Made by a program: the position numbers and the translations under genes
Assembly (NCBI RefSeq): GCF_001423905.1
Contig: NZ_LMPQ01000001.1
Coordinates: 488,787-528,023, forward strand
DNA length: 39,237 bases
Origin: Frigoribacterium sp. Leaf186
GTDB taxonomy: Bacteria > Actinomycetota > Actinomycetes > Actinomycetales > Microbacteriaceae
Direction of reading: 5' to 3'
Notes under the pieces: model-generated
The model's database searches: none
The model's input: the letters and a program-made list of their open reading frames with translations, nothing else
Told to the model about the DNA's origin: nothing
Shown here: piece by piece, positions 8,508 to 17,276 of the stretch
How positions within the stretch are numbered: the first letter of the stretch is position 1
How the letters are laid out: each line of letters begins with the position of its first letter

Positions 8508-9415
8508 GCGCGGGTGCGCCGGGCGCGGGCGCGCCGGATGCGGGTGCGCCGGGCGCGGGAGCGCAAGGCGCGGTCGCGCGGAGCGGCGAGGTGCTGCACG
8601 TCTGGCAGGACGACGAGCTACGGCCGGTCGAGGGCGGGCGGGACGACGAGGCCGACCCGCGCCTCCTGGTCGCCGACTCGTGGCTCGTCGACGACGGCCG
8701 GGTGCTCGCCCTCGACGTGCACCGCGGCCGGTTCACCGGATCGGTGGCCGACGCCGCGACGGGCCCCGACGCCGACGAGGTCGCGGCGTTCTGGGCGGCC
8801 GCCGTCGCGGCCGTGCCCCGGACAGGCGTGTGGTTCCCCCGCGTCGAGCTCGTCGCCGACGAGCGTGCCGACGAGCGCGCCGACGAGCGCACCGACGACG
8901 CGGGTCGTGGGCGGCTGCAGCTGCGCCTCCGGCCTTCTCCCCCGCGTCGCCGCTCGGTCGTCCTCGCGACGGCCGACCACGACCCCCGGACGCACCCCAC
9001 GGTCAAGGGACCCGACCTCGCGGCACTCGGCGGCCTCGTCGCCGACGCGCGGGCCCGCGGAGCCGACGAAGCCGTGCTGCTCTCGCCCGAGGGGCACGTC
9101 GTCGAGGGCGCCTGGAGCTCGATCGTCTGGTGGCGCGGCGACGCCCTCTGCCTGCCGGCCGACGACCTGCCCCGCCTGCCCGGCGTGACGCTCCGGACCC
9201 TGACGACGCTCGCCGCCGTCCTCGGCGTCGACGTGCTGCACGACCGCACCCGTCCCGACGAGCTCGACGGGTTCGAGGTGTGGAGCCTCAGCGCGTTGCA
9301 CGGCCTCCGCATCGTCACCGGGTGGGTCGAGGGCCCCTCGCCCGCCGAGGAGCCCGGGCGCCTCGCCCTCTGGCGCGGCCGGCTCGAGCGGCTGCGGCGA
9401 CCGATCGACGGGTGA
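8504..9415 (+). CDS. pabC: Aminotransferase class IV, probable 4-amino-4-deoxychorismate lyase
   Basis: PabC is a PLP enzyme that splits aminodeoxychorismate into p-aminobenzoate and pyruvate. The 303-residue product shows fold type IV features: a lysine in VKGPDL around residue 169, then DEAVLLSPEGHVVEGAWSS and LPRLPGVTLRTL. Placement back-to-back with pabB supports the folate role over a D-amino-acid or branched-chain aminotransferase, though those share the fold. The N-terminus is odd: two 30-nt repeats encode AGAPGAGAPD and AGAPGAGAQG, and residues of about 118-129 contain three ADER repeats. The first 25 residues probably lie outside the fold. No Shine-Dalgarno sequence is visible; initiation probably depends on the ATGA overlap with micro-ORF 2. 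The gene ends 24 bases from the convergent cydC. Confidence 0.82.
   Translation: MSAGAPGAGAPDAGAPGAGAQGAVARSGEVLHVWQDDELRPVEGGRDDEADPRLLVADSWLVDDGRVLALDVHRGRFTGSVADAATGPDADEVAAFWAAAVAAVPRTGVWFPRVELVADERADERADERTDDAGRGRLQLRLRPSPPRRRSVVLATADHDPRTHPTVKGPDLAALGGLVADARARGADEAVLLSPEGHVVEGAWSSIVWWRGDALCLPADDLPRLPGVTLRTLTTLAAVLGVDVLHDRTRPDELDGFEVWSLSALHGLRIVTGWVEGPSPAEEPGRLALWRGRLERLRRPIDG
8510..8569 (+). repeat. 30-nt tandem duplication in the pabC 5' coding end
   Basis: Two 30-nt copies (8510-8539 and 8540-8569) encode an Ala/Gly/Pro decapeptide twice. The copies differ mainly in their last nine bases. Confidence 0.75.
8855..8890 (+). repeat. 12-nt tandem repeat encoding ADER x3
   Basis: Three copies of GCCGACGAGCGY lie head to tail inside pabC, followed by a degenerate fourth (ACCGACGACG). 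They keep the frame and sit in a probable surface loop. Confidence 0.75.
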
Positions 9416-9439
9416 CCGGGGCGTCGCGCGCAGCGAGGG

Positions 9440-11263
9440 TCAGCCGCACGCCCCGCGCTCGGCGCCGGGCTCGGCGATCGACGCGACACCGGACCCGGCC
9501 GACCCCGCGACCTCGACCTCGACGTCGACCGGCACCTCCCGCAGCCGCCCCGCCTCGATGCGAACGCGGCGCGTCACCAGCTCGACCGGCACCTCGACGT
9601 GCGAGACGACGACGACCGTGGAGCCGTCGTCGCGGGCCGTGGTGAGGACGTCGCGCACGAGCCGCCCGGCGGTCTCGGGGTCGAGGCCCGCCGTGGGCTC
9701 GTCGAGCACGAGCACCGGGAACCCCCGCAGCAGGGCTCGGGCCAGCGAGATGCGCTGGGCTTGCCCACCCGACACGAGGACGCCCCGCTCGCCCACCGGG
9801 GCGTCGAGCCCTCCCCGCGCGTCGGCCCAGGGGCCGAGGCCCACGCGGTCGAGCACCGCGAGCAGTTCGTCGTCGGTGGCGGTGTCGCGGGCGAAGAGCA
9901 GGTTCTGCCGCAGCGACTCGTCGAAGAGGTAGGGGGCCTGCTCGACGAGGCCCACCGTCGCCCGCACGGCCGCCGGGGCCAACGTCGAGGTGTCGACTCC
10001 CCCGACCTCGTAGCGCCCGGTGTGCTCGACGAAGCGCGCGAGCACCGAGGCGAGCGTGGTCTTGCCGGCACCGCTCGGGCCCTCGACGACGATCCGGTCA
10101 CCCACGGCCACGTCGAGGTCGACGCCGCGCAGGGCCGGGCCCGCGGCACCCGGCCAGGTCGCCGAGACGTCGCGGAGGCGCAGCGCCGGTCGCGCCGCGG
10201 GCGGCAGTGCCGGCTGCGTCGCGGGCGTGGTGGCACCGGCCGCCGCAGCCCGCCCGGGCTCGTGGGCGTCGCCGTCCCCCGAGGGCACGGCCTCGTCGTC
10301 CACGACGCCGTCCGGCACCTCGCTCGGCACGGCCGAGTCCACGCGCTCCCCGCTCGCCCGCACCCGCCGCCAGGCGAGCACGGCCGTCGGCACGGCGCCG
10401 ACGACCTCGAAGACCGCGAGCGGCACGAGGACGACCAGGGCGAAGGCCGGCCCCGAGAGGCCGCCCGAGGCGACGGCGGGTGCCACGACGGGGATCGTCA
10501 CGAGCACCGCCGCGCCCGAGAGTGCCGACAGGACCGCGGCGACGACGCCGGCCGTGAGCGCCCGCCGCGAGGAGGCGCGGCGCAGGTCGGCGTCGAGCGT
10601 CGCCACCCGGCCCAGTCGCGCGTCGACCGCCTCGAACGCCACGAGCACGTCGAGGTTCTGCACGAGGTCGACCACGGCCGCCGAGAGCGCGCCCCGCCGA
10701 GCGGCCAGCATGCGCTCGCTCCGCCGGGCGAGCCGGTCGGCGGCGACGCAGCCGACCACGAGGGCGACCGTCAGCGTCCCGGCCAGGACGGCCGCCGCGG
10801 GCGGCGAGACGAGGGCGACGCCGACCACGGCGACGACCGATGTGAGGCCCGACACCACGAGGGGTTGCACGACCCTCAGGGGCAGGTCCTGCAGGGTGTC
10901 GACGTCACCCACGACCCGCGCCAGGAGGTCGCCGCGATCGGTGCGGCCGAGGCCCGCCGGTGCGACGCGGACGAGCCGACGGTAGAGCTCGGTGCGGACG
11001 ACCGCGAGCTGGCGGAAGGCCGCGTCGTGGCTCGCGAGGCGTTCGAGGTAGCGGAAGACCGCCCGGGTCAGTGCGAAGGCGCGGACGCCGACCACGGCGA
11101 GGGAGAGGTAGAGGATCGGCGGCTGCTCGGCGGCCCGCGTGATCAGGTAGGCCGACGCGGCGAGCAGGGCGACGGCCGAGAGGGCGCTGAGCGACCCGGC
11201 GGCGATGCCGGGTGCCGCCCGTCGCGCGTCGGGCTGGGCGGTGCGGAGCAGCGAGCGGGTCAC
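9440..11263 (-). CDS. cydC: Heterodimeric ABC exporter subunit CydC
   Basis: CydC pairs with CydD to export reduced thiols (glutathione/cysteine in E. coli; the actinobacterial substrate is not established), which is needed to assemble cytochrome bd. The 607-residue product has six N-terminal membrane helices and an ATPase domain with Walker A GPSGAGKTT near residue 395, signature VSGGQAQRISLARAL and Walker B PVLVLDEPTAGLD. A Ser/Ala/acidic linker joins the two halves. The start is GTG 11263, overlapping the cydD stop as GTGA. The C-terminal tail of about 30 residues is rich in Val, Glu and Gly and looks species-specific. It is last in the cydABDC operon. No clear terminator separates it from the convergent pabC-like gene 24 bases away. 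Confidence 0.9.
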   Translation of the reverse strand: MTRSLLRTAQPDARRAAPGIAAGSLSALSAVALLAASAYLITRAAEQPPILYLSLAVVGVRAFALTRAVFRYLERLASHDAAFRQLAVVRTELYRRLVRVAPAGLGRTDRGDLLARVVGDVDTLQDLPLRVVQPLVVSGLTSVVAVVGVALVSPPAAAVLAGTLTVALVVGCVAADRLARRSERMLAARRGALSAAVVDLVQNLDVLVAFEAVDARLGRVATLDADLRRASSRRALTAGVVAAVLSALSGAAVLVTIPVVAPAVASGGLSGPAFALVVLVPLAVFEVVGAVPTAVLAWRRVRASGERVDSAVPSEVPDGVVDDEAVPSGDGDAHEPGRAAAAGATTPATQPALPPAARPALRLRDVSATWPGAAGPALRGVDLDVAVGDRIVVEGPSGAGKTTLASVLARFVEHTGRYEVGGVDTSTLAPAAVRATVGLVEQAPYLFDESLRQNLLFARDTATDDELLAVLDRVGLGPWADARGGLDAPVGERGVLVSGGQAQRISLARALLRGFPVLVLDEPTAGLDPETAGRLVRDVLTTARDDGSTVVVVSHVEVPVELVTRRVRIEAGRLREVPVDVEVEVAGSAGSGVASIAEPGAERGACG

Positions 11264-12942
11264 GAGGGGCCTCCGATCGGGACGACGACGTCGGCCGCGT
11301 CGCTGACGGCCGGGCGGTGCGTGACGACGACCACGGCGACTCCCGTGGCCGCGATGCGCCGCAGGCCCGCGACGACCCGGGCCTCGGTGACCCGGTCGAG
11401 TGCCGACGAGGGCTCGTCGACCAGCAGGAGGCGCGACCCCACCCGGTCGAGCCGGTACAGGGCCCTGGCCACCGACACCCGCTGCGCCTGCCCGCCGGAC
11501 AGCCCCTCGCCGCCCGCGCCGAGCTCGAGGGCCGGGTCGAGACCGGCCGCCCCCGCGAGGTCGAGGGCCCGGACCACCGCAGCAGCGTCGGGCTCGCCCC
11601 CGTCGCCGAGGGCGACGTTCTCGGCCACCGTGCCGGACGAGAGCATCGGCGACTGGCCGGACCAGGCGATCTCGCGACGGGCCGGCCGTTCGCCCGAAGT
11701 GCGCCAGGCGACGCGCCCGTCGAACGGTTCGAGCCCGAGCACGGCGTCCAGCAGCGTGGACTTGCCGGCACCGCTCGGACCGACGATCGCGGTGACGCGA
11801 CCGGTCTCGGCGACGAACGAGGTCTCGGACAGCCGCACCGCGCCTCCTCGGCGGACCGTCAGCCGGTCGACGACGAGGGCGTCGGCCGCGACGGGGTGCG
11901 ACCGAGGGCCCGAAGCGACCGGCGCGTCCACGATGCTCGGCGGTGCCGCGGGCACGGCGCGCGCGTCGTCGTGGTCGTGGTCGTCGAGCAACTCGAAGAC
12001 CTCCTCGGCGGCGGCGACCCCGTCGGCGGCGGCGTGGTACTGGGCTCCGACCTGGCGGAGGGGCAGGTAGGCCTCGGGGGTGAGCAGCAGCACGAAGAGG
12101 CCGGCGGTCAAGCCCATCGACCCCTCGACGAGTCGGATGCCGATCGACACGGCGACGAGCGCGACGGACAGCGACGCCGCGAGCTCGAGCACGAACCCGC
12201 TCAAGAACGACACGCGCAGCACGGCCATCGTCTCGACCCGGTGCTCGTCGGTCAAGCGACCGATGCGCTCGACCTGCCGCTGCTCGCGGCCGAAGGCCTT
12301 GAGCGTCGCCACGCCGCCCACGGCGTCGGAGAACGACGAGGCGAGACGGGTGAGGCGGTCCCACTGGCGAGCCTGGGCGGCGCGGGTCGTCCACCCGATC
12401 AGCACCATGAAGACCGGGATGAGCGGCAGGGTCAGCACGACGATGAGGGCCGACAACCAGTCGTGCAGGCCCATGACGACGATCAGCAGCGGCGTCGCCA
12501 CGGCGGTCAGCACGAGCTGCGGCAGGTAGCGGGCGAAGTACTCGTCGAGGGCGTCGAGCCCGGGGCCGACAAGGGTCGCGACTCGCGCCGACGAGTGCCG
12601 GTCGACCCAGGCGCGGCCCCGGTCGGCGACCGCCCGGACGACCCGCGCCCGCAACTGGCTCTTGACGTGCGCCGCGGCCCGCGCGGCGGCCACCTCGAGG
12701 GCCCAGGCCACCAGCGACCGCACCGCGACCGAGACGCCGAGCCCGAGCAGGGTGGTCGCGAGCCCGTCGACGGGCCGCCCGTCGACGGGCCGCCCGTCGA
12801 CGACCTGCACGACGGCCGACGTCGTGAACCACGCCACGGCGACGATCGCGATCGTCTGGGCGAGACCGAGCACGGCGCCCAGCCCGAGGAACACCCGGGC
12901 GGCGGAGGCGTGGCGCAGGAGGCGCGGGTCGAGCGGCTTCAC
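11260..12942 (-). CDS. cydD: Heterodimeric ABC exporter subunit CydD
   Basis: This is the partner half-transporter of CydC. A membrane domain is followed by an ATPase with Walker A GPSGAGKST near residue 386, signature LSGGQAQRVSVARAL and Walker B LLLVDEPSSALD. The GTG at 12942 (MKPLDPRLL, 560 residues) is preferred because family similarity begins there and it lies 10 nt after the cydB stop. GTG 12978 would add 12 residues and overlap cydB by 26 nt; neither has a good ribosome-binding site. Between the first two helices is a perfect 15-nt repeat giving VDGRPVDGRPVDG. The stop overlaps the cydC start. Confidence 0.9.
   Translation of the reverse strand: MKPLDPRLLRHASAARVFLGLGAVLGLAQTIAIVAVAWFTTSAVVQVVDGRPVDGRPVDGLATTLLGLGVSVAVRSLVAWALEVAAARAAAHVKSQLRARVVRAVADRGRAWVDRHSSARVATLVGPGLDALDEYFARYLPQLVLTAVATPLLIVVMGLHDWLSALIVVLTLPLIPVFMVLIGWTTRAAQARQWDRLTRLASSFSDAVGGVATLKAFGREQRQVERIGRLTDEHRVETMAVLRVSFLSGFVLELAASLSVALVAVSIGIRLVEGSMGLTAGLFVLLLTPEAYLPLRQVGAQYHAAADGVAAAEEVFELLDDHDHDDARAVPAAPPSIVDAPVASGPRSHPVAADALVVDRLTVRRGGAVRLSETSFVAETGRVTAIVGPSGAGKSTLLDAVLGLEPFDGRVAWRTSGERPARREIAWSGQSPMLSSGTVAENVALGDGGEPDAAAVVRALDLAGAAGLDPALELGAGGEGLSGGQAQRVSVARALYRLDRVGSRLLLVDEPSSALDRVTEARVVAGLRRIAATGVAVVVVTHRPAVSDAADVVVPIGGPS
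12766..12801 (-). repeat. 15-nt tandem repeat in cydD
   Basis: Two perfect copies of GTCGACGGGCCGCCC (12766-12780, 12781-12795) and a partial third encode repeated DGRPV in the first external loop of CydD. The array is in frame and would allow length changes in steps of five residues. Confidence 0.75.
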
Positions 12943-12952
12943 GGACGTCGGC

Positions 12953-13954
12953 TCAGTGCGCGGCCGGGATCGCCGCACGGCTGATCCGCTTGCGGAAGAT
13001 CCAGTAGGTGAACCCCTGGTAGCCGAGGATGAGCGGGACGAAGACGAGGGCGACCCAGCTCATGATCGTCAGGGTGTAGGTCGAGCTCGACGCGTTGGCG
13101 ATCGTCAGGCTGTTCGCCGGATCGTTGCTCGCGGGCATCACGGCGGGGAAGAGCGCGGCGAACAGGCTCGCCACCGCCAGCGCGATCGTGACGGCCATGA
13201 GCCCGAAGGACCGCCCCTCGCGACCGCGGAGGTTCGCGACGAACGACGCGATCAGGCTGACGGCCGCCACGACCGAGAGCGCTGTCGACACGAGGGTGCC
13301 GTGCATCAGCGTGGTCAGGGCGAGGAAGCTCGCGGCGACGACGATCGTGACGGCCCCGACTCGGACGGCCAGGCGGCGGGCGCGCTCGCGGATCACGCCC
13401 TCGGTCTTGAGCGTGACGAACACCACGCCGTGCGTGAAGAAGAGCAGCAGGGTCGTGAGGCCGCCCAGCAGGGCGTAGGGGCCCAGCAGGTCGAGCAGGG
13501 TGCCGGTGTAGTCGTGCCCCGCGTCGAGCGGGACGCCCTGCACGACGTTGGCGAAGACGAGGCCCCAGACGAAGGCGGGCACGGCCGAGCCGACGACGAT
13601 CATCAGGTCGAAGCGGCGCTTCCACGAGGCCTCGGGGCGCTGGTGCCGGTACTCGAACGAGACGCCGCGGGCGATGAGGGCCAGCAGGATGAGCAGCATC
13701 AGCAGGTAGAAGCCGCTGAACAGCGTGGCGTACCACTCGGGGAACGCCGCGAACATGAAGGCGCCCGCGACGATGACCCAGGTCTCGTTGAGGTCCCAGA
13801 CGGGACCGATCGTGTTGATCAGGACGCGACGGTCGGTGTCGTCGCGCCCGAGGAAGGGCAACGACATGCCGACCCCGAAGTCGAAGCCGTCGAGCACGAA
13901 GTAGCCGACGAAGAAGAAGCCGAGGACGACGAACCAGAGGGTGGGGAGGTCCAT
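12953..13954 (-). CDS. cydB: Cytochrome bd ubiquinol oxidase subunit II
   Basis: CydB is the second large membrane subunit of the bd-type terminal oxidase, which reduces oxygen at high affinity using quinol. The 333-residue product begins MDLPTLWFVVLGFFFVGYFVLDGFDFGVG, i.e. the family's DGFDFGVG signature follows the first helix, and GPVWDLNETWVIVAGA comes next. About eight to nine hydrophobic helices follow. The ATG at 13954 is preceded by AGAAAGG 8 nt upstream, which lies inside a 13-codon micro-ORF. The gene is second in cydABDC and is followed closely by cydD. Confidence 0.96.
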   Translation of the reverse strand: MDLPTLWFVVLGFFFVGYFVLDGFDFGVGMSLPFLGRDDTDRRVLINTIGPVWDLNETWVIVAGAFMFAAFPEWYATLFSGFYLLMLLILLALIARGVSFEYRHQRPEASWKRRFDLMIVVGSAVPAFVWGLVFANVVQGVPLDAGHDYTGTLLDLLGPYALLGGLTTLLLFFTHGVVFVTLKTEGVIRERARRLAVRVGAVTIVVAASFLALTTLMHGTLVSTALSVVAAVSLIASFVANLRGREGRSFGLMAVTIALAVASLFAALFPAVMPASNDPANSLTIANASSSTYTLTIMSWVALVFVPLILGYQGFTYWIFRKRISRAAIPAAH

Positions 13955-13956
13955 GG

Positions 13957-13998
13957 TCAGAGCCTTTCTCGAGTCGGTTCGGTGGGGGTCGTGGACAT
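13957..13998 (-). CDS. 13-codon micro-ORF between cydA and cydB
   Basis: The ATG at 13998 overlaps the cydA TGA as ATGA. The frame encodes MSTTPTEPTRERL and stops 2 nt before the cydB ATG. It contains the cydB ribosome-binding site. The peptide is hydrophilic and has no membrane helix, so it is not a CydX/CydZ-like oxidase subunit. It is more plausibly a coupling device that carries ribosomes from cydA to cydB, or chance. Confidence 0.4.
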   Translation of the reverse strand: MSTTPTEPTRERL

Positions 13999-15410
13999 CA
14001 GTAGACCGTGGCCTCGTGGCGGATCTCGCCCGAGACGGGGTCGGGCTCGGGGGCGTCGGCCGGCCCCTGCTGGGCGGCCTTGACGATGAGCCTGAACTCG
14101 ACGACGGCGAGCGTGCCGTAGACCAGGGTGAAGGCGACGAGGGAGATGAGCACCGTCAGGCCGGTGACCCCGGGCGAGACGCCGTCCTCGGTCTTCAGCA
14201 GCCCGAAGACGAGCCAGGGCTGCCGTCCCATCTCGGTGAAGACCCAGCCGACGATCATGGCGAGGAGGGGCATCGGGTAGCTGAAGACCGCGGCCCGCCA
14301 CACCCACCTGTTCTGCGGCAGACGCCCCCCGCGGGTGATCCAGAGGCCGACGAGCGATACGAGGACGCTGACCATGCCGAGGCCCATCATCCAGCGGAAC
14401 GACCAGTAGGTGACCCAGATCATCGGGGTGTAGTCGCCTGGCCCGTAGAGCTGCACGTACTGGGCCTGCAGGTCGTTGATGCCCTCGACCGTGCCGTCGA
14501 ACGTGTGCGTCGAGAGGAACGACAGCAGGTACGGCACCCTGATGCTGAAGAGCTCGTGCACCCCGTCGGGCGTGCCCAGGGTGAAGATCGAGAACGAGGC
14601 GTCGGCGCCGGTGCTGGTCTTGTAGAGCGCTTCGGCGGCGGCCATCTTCATGGGCTGGGTCTCGACCATCGCGAGACCGAGCTGGTCGCCCGTCAGGAAG
14701 GTCAGCCCGCCGGCGACGACCATCGTCCAGAGGCCGAACCGCAGGGCCGGTCGCATCGTCTCGAGGTGCTGGTTGCGCGAGAGGTGCCAGGCGGCGACCG
14801 CGACGATGACCGCGGCCGAGACCATGAAGCAGGCGAAGATCGTGTGCGGGAACGCGGCGAGGGCCACCTTGTTGGTGAGCACCTCCCAGATGCTGGTGAG
14901 CTCGGCCCGGCCCTTCTCCTCGTTGATGTCGTAGCCGACGGGGTTCTGCATGAAGGCGTTCGCCGCGATGATGAAGTACGCCGAGAGGATGCTGCCGACG
15001 GTCGCGCCCCAGATGCTCAGCAGGTGCAACTTCGGCGGCACCTTGTCCCAGCCGAAGATCCAGATGCCGATGAAGGTGGCCTCGAGGAAGAACGCGAGCA
15101 GGCCCTCGAGCGCGAGCGGGGCACCGAACACGTCCCCGACGAAGCGTGAGTAGTCGGACCAGTTCATGCCGAACTGGAACTCCTGGACGATGCCGGTGAC
15201 GACGCCCATGGCGAAGTTGATCAAGAAGATCTTGCCGAAGAACCGGGTCAGCTGCAGGTAGTGGATGCGGCCGGTGCGCACCCAGGCCGTCTGGAACACC
15301 GCGACCGTGAACGCCATGCCGATCGTGAGCGGCACGAAGAGGAAGTGGTAGATCGTGGTGAGCCCGAACTGCCAGCGGGACAACAGCAGCGGGTCGAGCA
15401 GCTCGTTCAT
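13998..15410 (-). CDS. cydA: Cytochrome bd ubiquinol oxidase subunit I
   Basis: CydA carries the haems and the quinol site of the bd oxidase. The 470-residue product has the haem ligands in the expected places: His22 (TIYHFLF), His189 (FPHTIFAC) and Met394 (TEMGRQPW), matching E. coli H19, H186 and M393. The quinol loop includes GDQLGLAMVETQPMKMAAAEA and is of the short type. The ATG at 15410 has AGAAGG 9 nt upstream. It is first in the operon; the region 15411-15556 should hold the promoter, and the AT-rich stretch around 15480-15510 is the likeliest place, but no confident -35/-10 or Rex-type site was found. The stop overlaps the micro-ORF. Confidence 0.97.
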   Translation of the reverse strand: MNELLDPLLLSRWQFGLTTIYHFLFVPLTIGMAFTVAVFQTAWVRTGRIHYLQLTRFFGKIFLINFAMGVVTGIVQEFQFGMNWSDYSRFVGDVFGAPLALEGLLAFFLEATFIGIWIFGWDKVPPKLHLLSIWGATVGSILSAYFIIAANAFMQNPVGYDINEEKGRAELTSIWEVLTNKVALAAFPHTIFACFMVSAAVIVAVAAWHLSRNQHLETMRPALRFGLWTMVVAGGLTFLTGDQLGLAMVETQPMKMAAAEALYKTSTGADASFSIFTLGTPDGVHELFSIRVPYLLSFLSTHTFDGTVEGINDLQAQYVQLYGPGDYTPMIWVTYWSFRWMMGLGMVSVLVSLVGLWITRGGRLPQNRWVWRAAVFSYPMPLLAMIVGWVFTEMGRQPWLVFGLLKTEDGVSPGVTGLTVLISLVAFTLVYGTLAVVEFRLIVKAAQQGPADAPEPDPVSGEIRHEATVY

Positions 15411-15556
15411 CGGGATGCGCCTTCTCCCTCGGATGTGGTGGTGGTCGTGCGTCGCACCGTCGGGACGTGTCGAGCTTAGATCCGGAGATAAACAACACCT
15501 GTCGCTTTAGGCCCTCGGGCGCCGTGCACTCGCTGTGAAAGGGCCCCGGCACGACG

Positions 15557-15590
15557 GAGAGCCCCGTTCCGTGGACGGAACGGGGCTCTC
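15557..15590 (-). terminator. Hairpin terminator of the osmoprotectant transporter operon
   Basis: A perfect 15-bp inverted repeat (15557-15571 with 15576-15590) and TGGA loop lies 14 nt after the lipoprotein stop on the coding strand. There is no T-run. It also separates this operon from the cyd promoter region. Confidence 0.78.
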
Positions 15591-15603
15591 TGAGGAGGTC
15601 TGC

Positions 15604-16539
15604 CTAGTTGTCGAGCAGGCCCTTCTCGGTCAAGTAGTCCTTGGCGATGGTCGCCGAGGACTCCTTGTCGGTCTGGCTCTTCGAGTTGAGCTCCTGCAGG
15701 TCGGAGGGGCTCAGGATCGCGTCGACGCTGTCGATGACGTCCTGCGCGTCGGAGTCGACCTTGTCGGACACGATCGGGACCACGTTCTGCGGCAGGATCA
15801 TGTTCTCGGGGTCGTCCAGGGTGACGAGGTCGTTCTCGGCGATCAGCGGGCTGGCCGTGTAGATGTCGGCCAGCTGGACGCTGCCGTCGGTGAGGGCCTT
15901 GACCGTCAACGGGCCACCGCCGTCGTCGATCGGGGTCGAGGTCACGTCGACGCCGTAGACGCTCTTCAGGCCGGGAGGGCCGTACGGGCGTTCGGCGTTC
16001 TCGGGCGGGGCGCCGAGCGTCAGCGTGCCGGAGTAGTTCTTCAGGTCGGCGAGGCTCGTGATGTCGTTCTCTTCCGAGAACTCCTTCGTCACGTTGTAGC
16101 TGTCCTGGTCGGACGCCTCGGCGGCCTTGAGTGCGGTCAGCCCGTCGGGCAGGGCCTCGGCGAGGGCGGCCTCGACCTCTTCGGGCGACTTCGCGGTCTC
16201 TTCTTTGTCGTAGTACTGGAGCAGGTTGCCGGTGTACTCGGGGAAGACGTCGATCTTGCCGGACTCGAGCTCGGGCAGGTACACCTCGCGCTGGCCGATC
16301 TGGTACTGACGGTCGACCGTGTAGCCCTTGGCCTCGAGTGCCTGGGCGTAGAGCTCGGCGATGATCTCGTTCGAGTAGTACTGCTGCGAGCCGATGACGA
16401 GCGTGTCACCGTCGCTCGACGCGGACGAGTCGCCCGAGCTCAGCGGGTCGCTCGACGAGCACCCTGCCAGGGCCACCACGGCCCCGATCGCGACTGCGCC
16501 GAGAACGGTGAGCCGGCCCTTCTTGTTCGCTGTGATCAC
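15604..16539 (-). CDS. Osmoprotectant ABC transporter substrate-binding lipoprotein (OpuC/ProX-like)
   Basis: This extracellular receptor binds a quaternary-amine-type osmolyte such as glycine betaine, choline or carnitine and delivers it to the permeases. The 311-residue product starts with a lipoprotein signal, with lipobox LAGC and Cys27, then a Ser/Asp-rich spacer. The OpuAC-type body contains FPEYTGNLLQYY, LGAPPENAERPYGPPGLKSVYGV and ADIYTASPLI. The start is GTG 16539, overlapping the upstream permease stop as GTGA. It is the last gene of a four-gene operon and is followed by a strong hairpin. The exact ligand cannot be read from the sequence. Confidence 0.88.
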   Translation of the reverse strand: MITANKKGRLTVLGAVAIGAVVALAGCSSSDPLSSGDSSASSDGDTLVIGSQQYYSNEIIAELYAQALEAKGYTVDRQYQIGQREVYLPELESGKIDVFPEYTGNLLQYYDKEETAKSPEEVEAALAEALPDGLTALKAAEASDQDSYNVTKEFSEENDITSLADLKNYSGTLTLGAPPENAERPYGPPGLKSVYGVDVTSTPIDDGGGPLTVKALTDGSVQLADIYTASPLIAENDLVTLDDPENMILPQNVVPIVSDKVDSDAQDVIDSVDAILSPSDLQELNSKSQTDKESSATIAKDYLTEKGLLDN

Positions 16540-17276
16540 TGTGTGCCTTTCGTGAGGGGTGTTGCCGTGACCGCCCCGGGCCGGACGGCCTTGGAGCGGG
16601 TGTCGGAGGGGCGTCCGGCCGTGACCCCGGCGGGGACGACCAGGCGCTGGACGAGAGAGAACACGATCTCGAGGACGACCGCGAGGGCGATGACGAGGAT
16701 GGAGCCCGCCAGCATCTTCGGGTAGTCGTTCGCCCGGAGTCCCGTGATGATGTAGCTGCCGAGACCGCCCGCACCGACGAAGGTGGCCAGGGTCGCCGTC
16801 GCGACGACCTGGAGGACGGCCGACCGGATGCCACCGATCAGCAGGGGCAGGCCGAGGGGCATCTCGACCTTCGTCATGATCTGCCACTCGGTCATGCCGA
16901 CGGCCCGTGCGGCGTCGACGGTCTTGCGGTCGACGGCCTCGAAACCCGAGTACGCGCCGGCCAGGACGGAGGGGATCGCCAGGATGACGAACGAGACGAT
17001 CGGTGCGGTCAGGCCGATGCCGACGGCGAGGGCGATCAGCGTGATGACGCCGAACGACGGGAGTGCCCGGGCCCCACCCGAGACCGAGACGGCGATCGAC
17101 CGACCACGACCGGTGTGCCCGATCAAGAACCCGACGGGGATCGCGATCACCGAGGCGATCACCACCGACAGCGCGCTGTACCAGAGGTGCTGCCCCAACC
17201 TCGTGGGGATGCCGTCGGCGCCGGTCCAGTGGATCGGGTCGGCGAGCCAGGCGAAGGCCTCGACGAAGAAGTTCAC
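16536..17276 (-). CDS. Osmoprotectant ABC transporter permease (OpuCB/OpuCD-like)
   Basis: This is one of two BPD-type inner-membrane permeases of the importer. The 246-residue product has five to six hydrophobic helices and the EAA loop that contacts the ATPase, near DAARAVGMTEWQIMTKVEMPLGLPLLIGGI. LGSYIITGL near the C-terminal half is typical of the OpuC branch. The C-terminal 25 residues are polar. The start GTG 17276 overlaps the preceding permease stop (GTGA), and its own stop overlaps the lipoprotein start the same way. Confidence 0.88.
   Translation of the reverse strand: MNFFVEAFAWLADPIHWTGADGIPTRLGQHLWYSALSVVIASVIAIPVGFLIGHTGRGRSIAVSVSGGARALPSFGVITLIALAVGIGLTAPIVSFVILAIPSVLAGAYSGFEAVDRKTVDAARAVGMTEWQIMTKVEMPLGLPLLIGGIRSAVLQVVATATLATFVGAGGLGSYIITGLRANDYPKMLAGSILVIALAVVLEIVFSLVQRLVVPAGVTAGRPSDTRSKAVRPGAVTATPLTKGTQ

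Noticed and set aside
13957-13998. CydX/CydZ-type small oxidase subunit
   Set aside because: The peptide is 13 residues, polar and has no membrane helix, so it does not fit the known small subunits.
15411-15540. Rex-type or other redox operator before cydA (a CTGTGAAAG near 15530)
   Set aside because: Only one half-site is present and no matching second half at the usual spacing was found.
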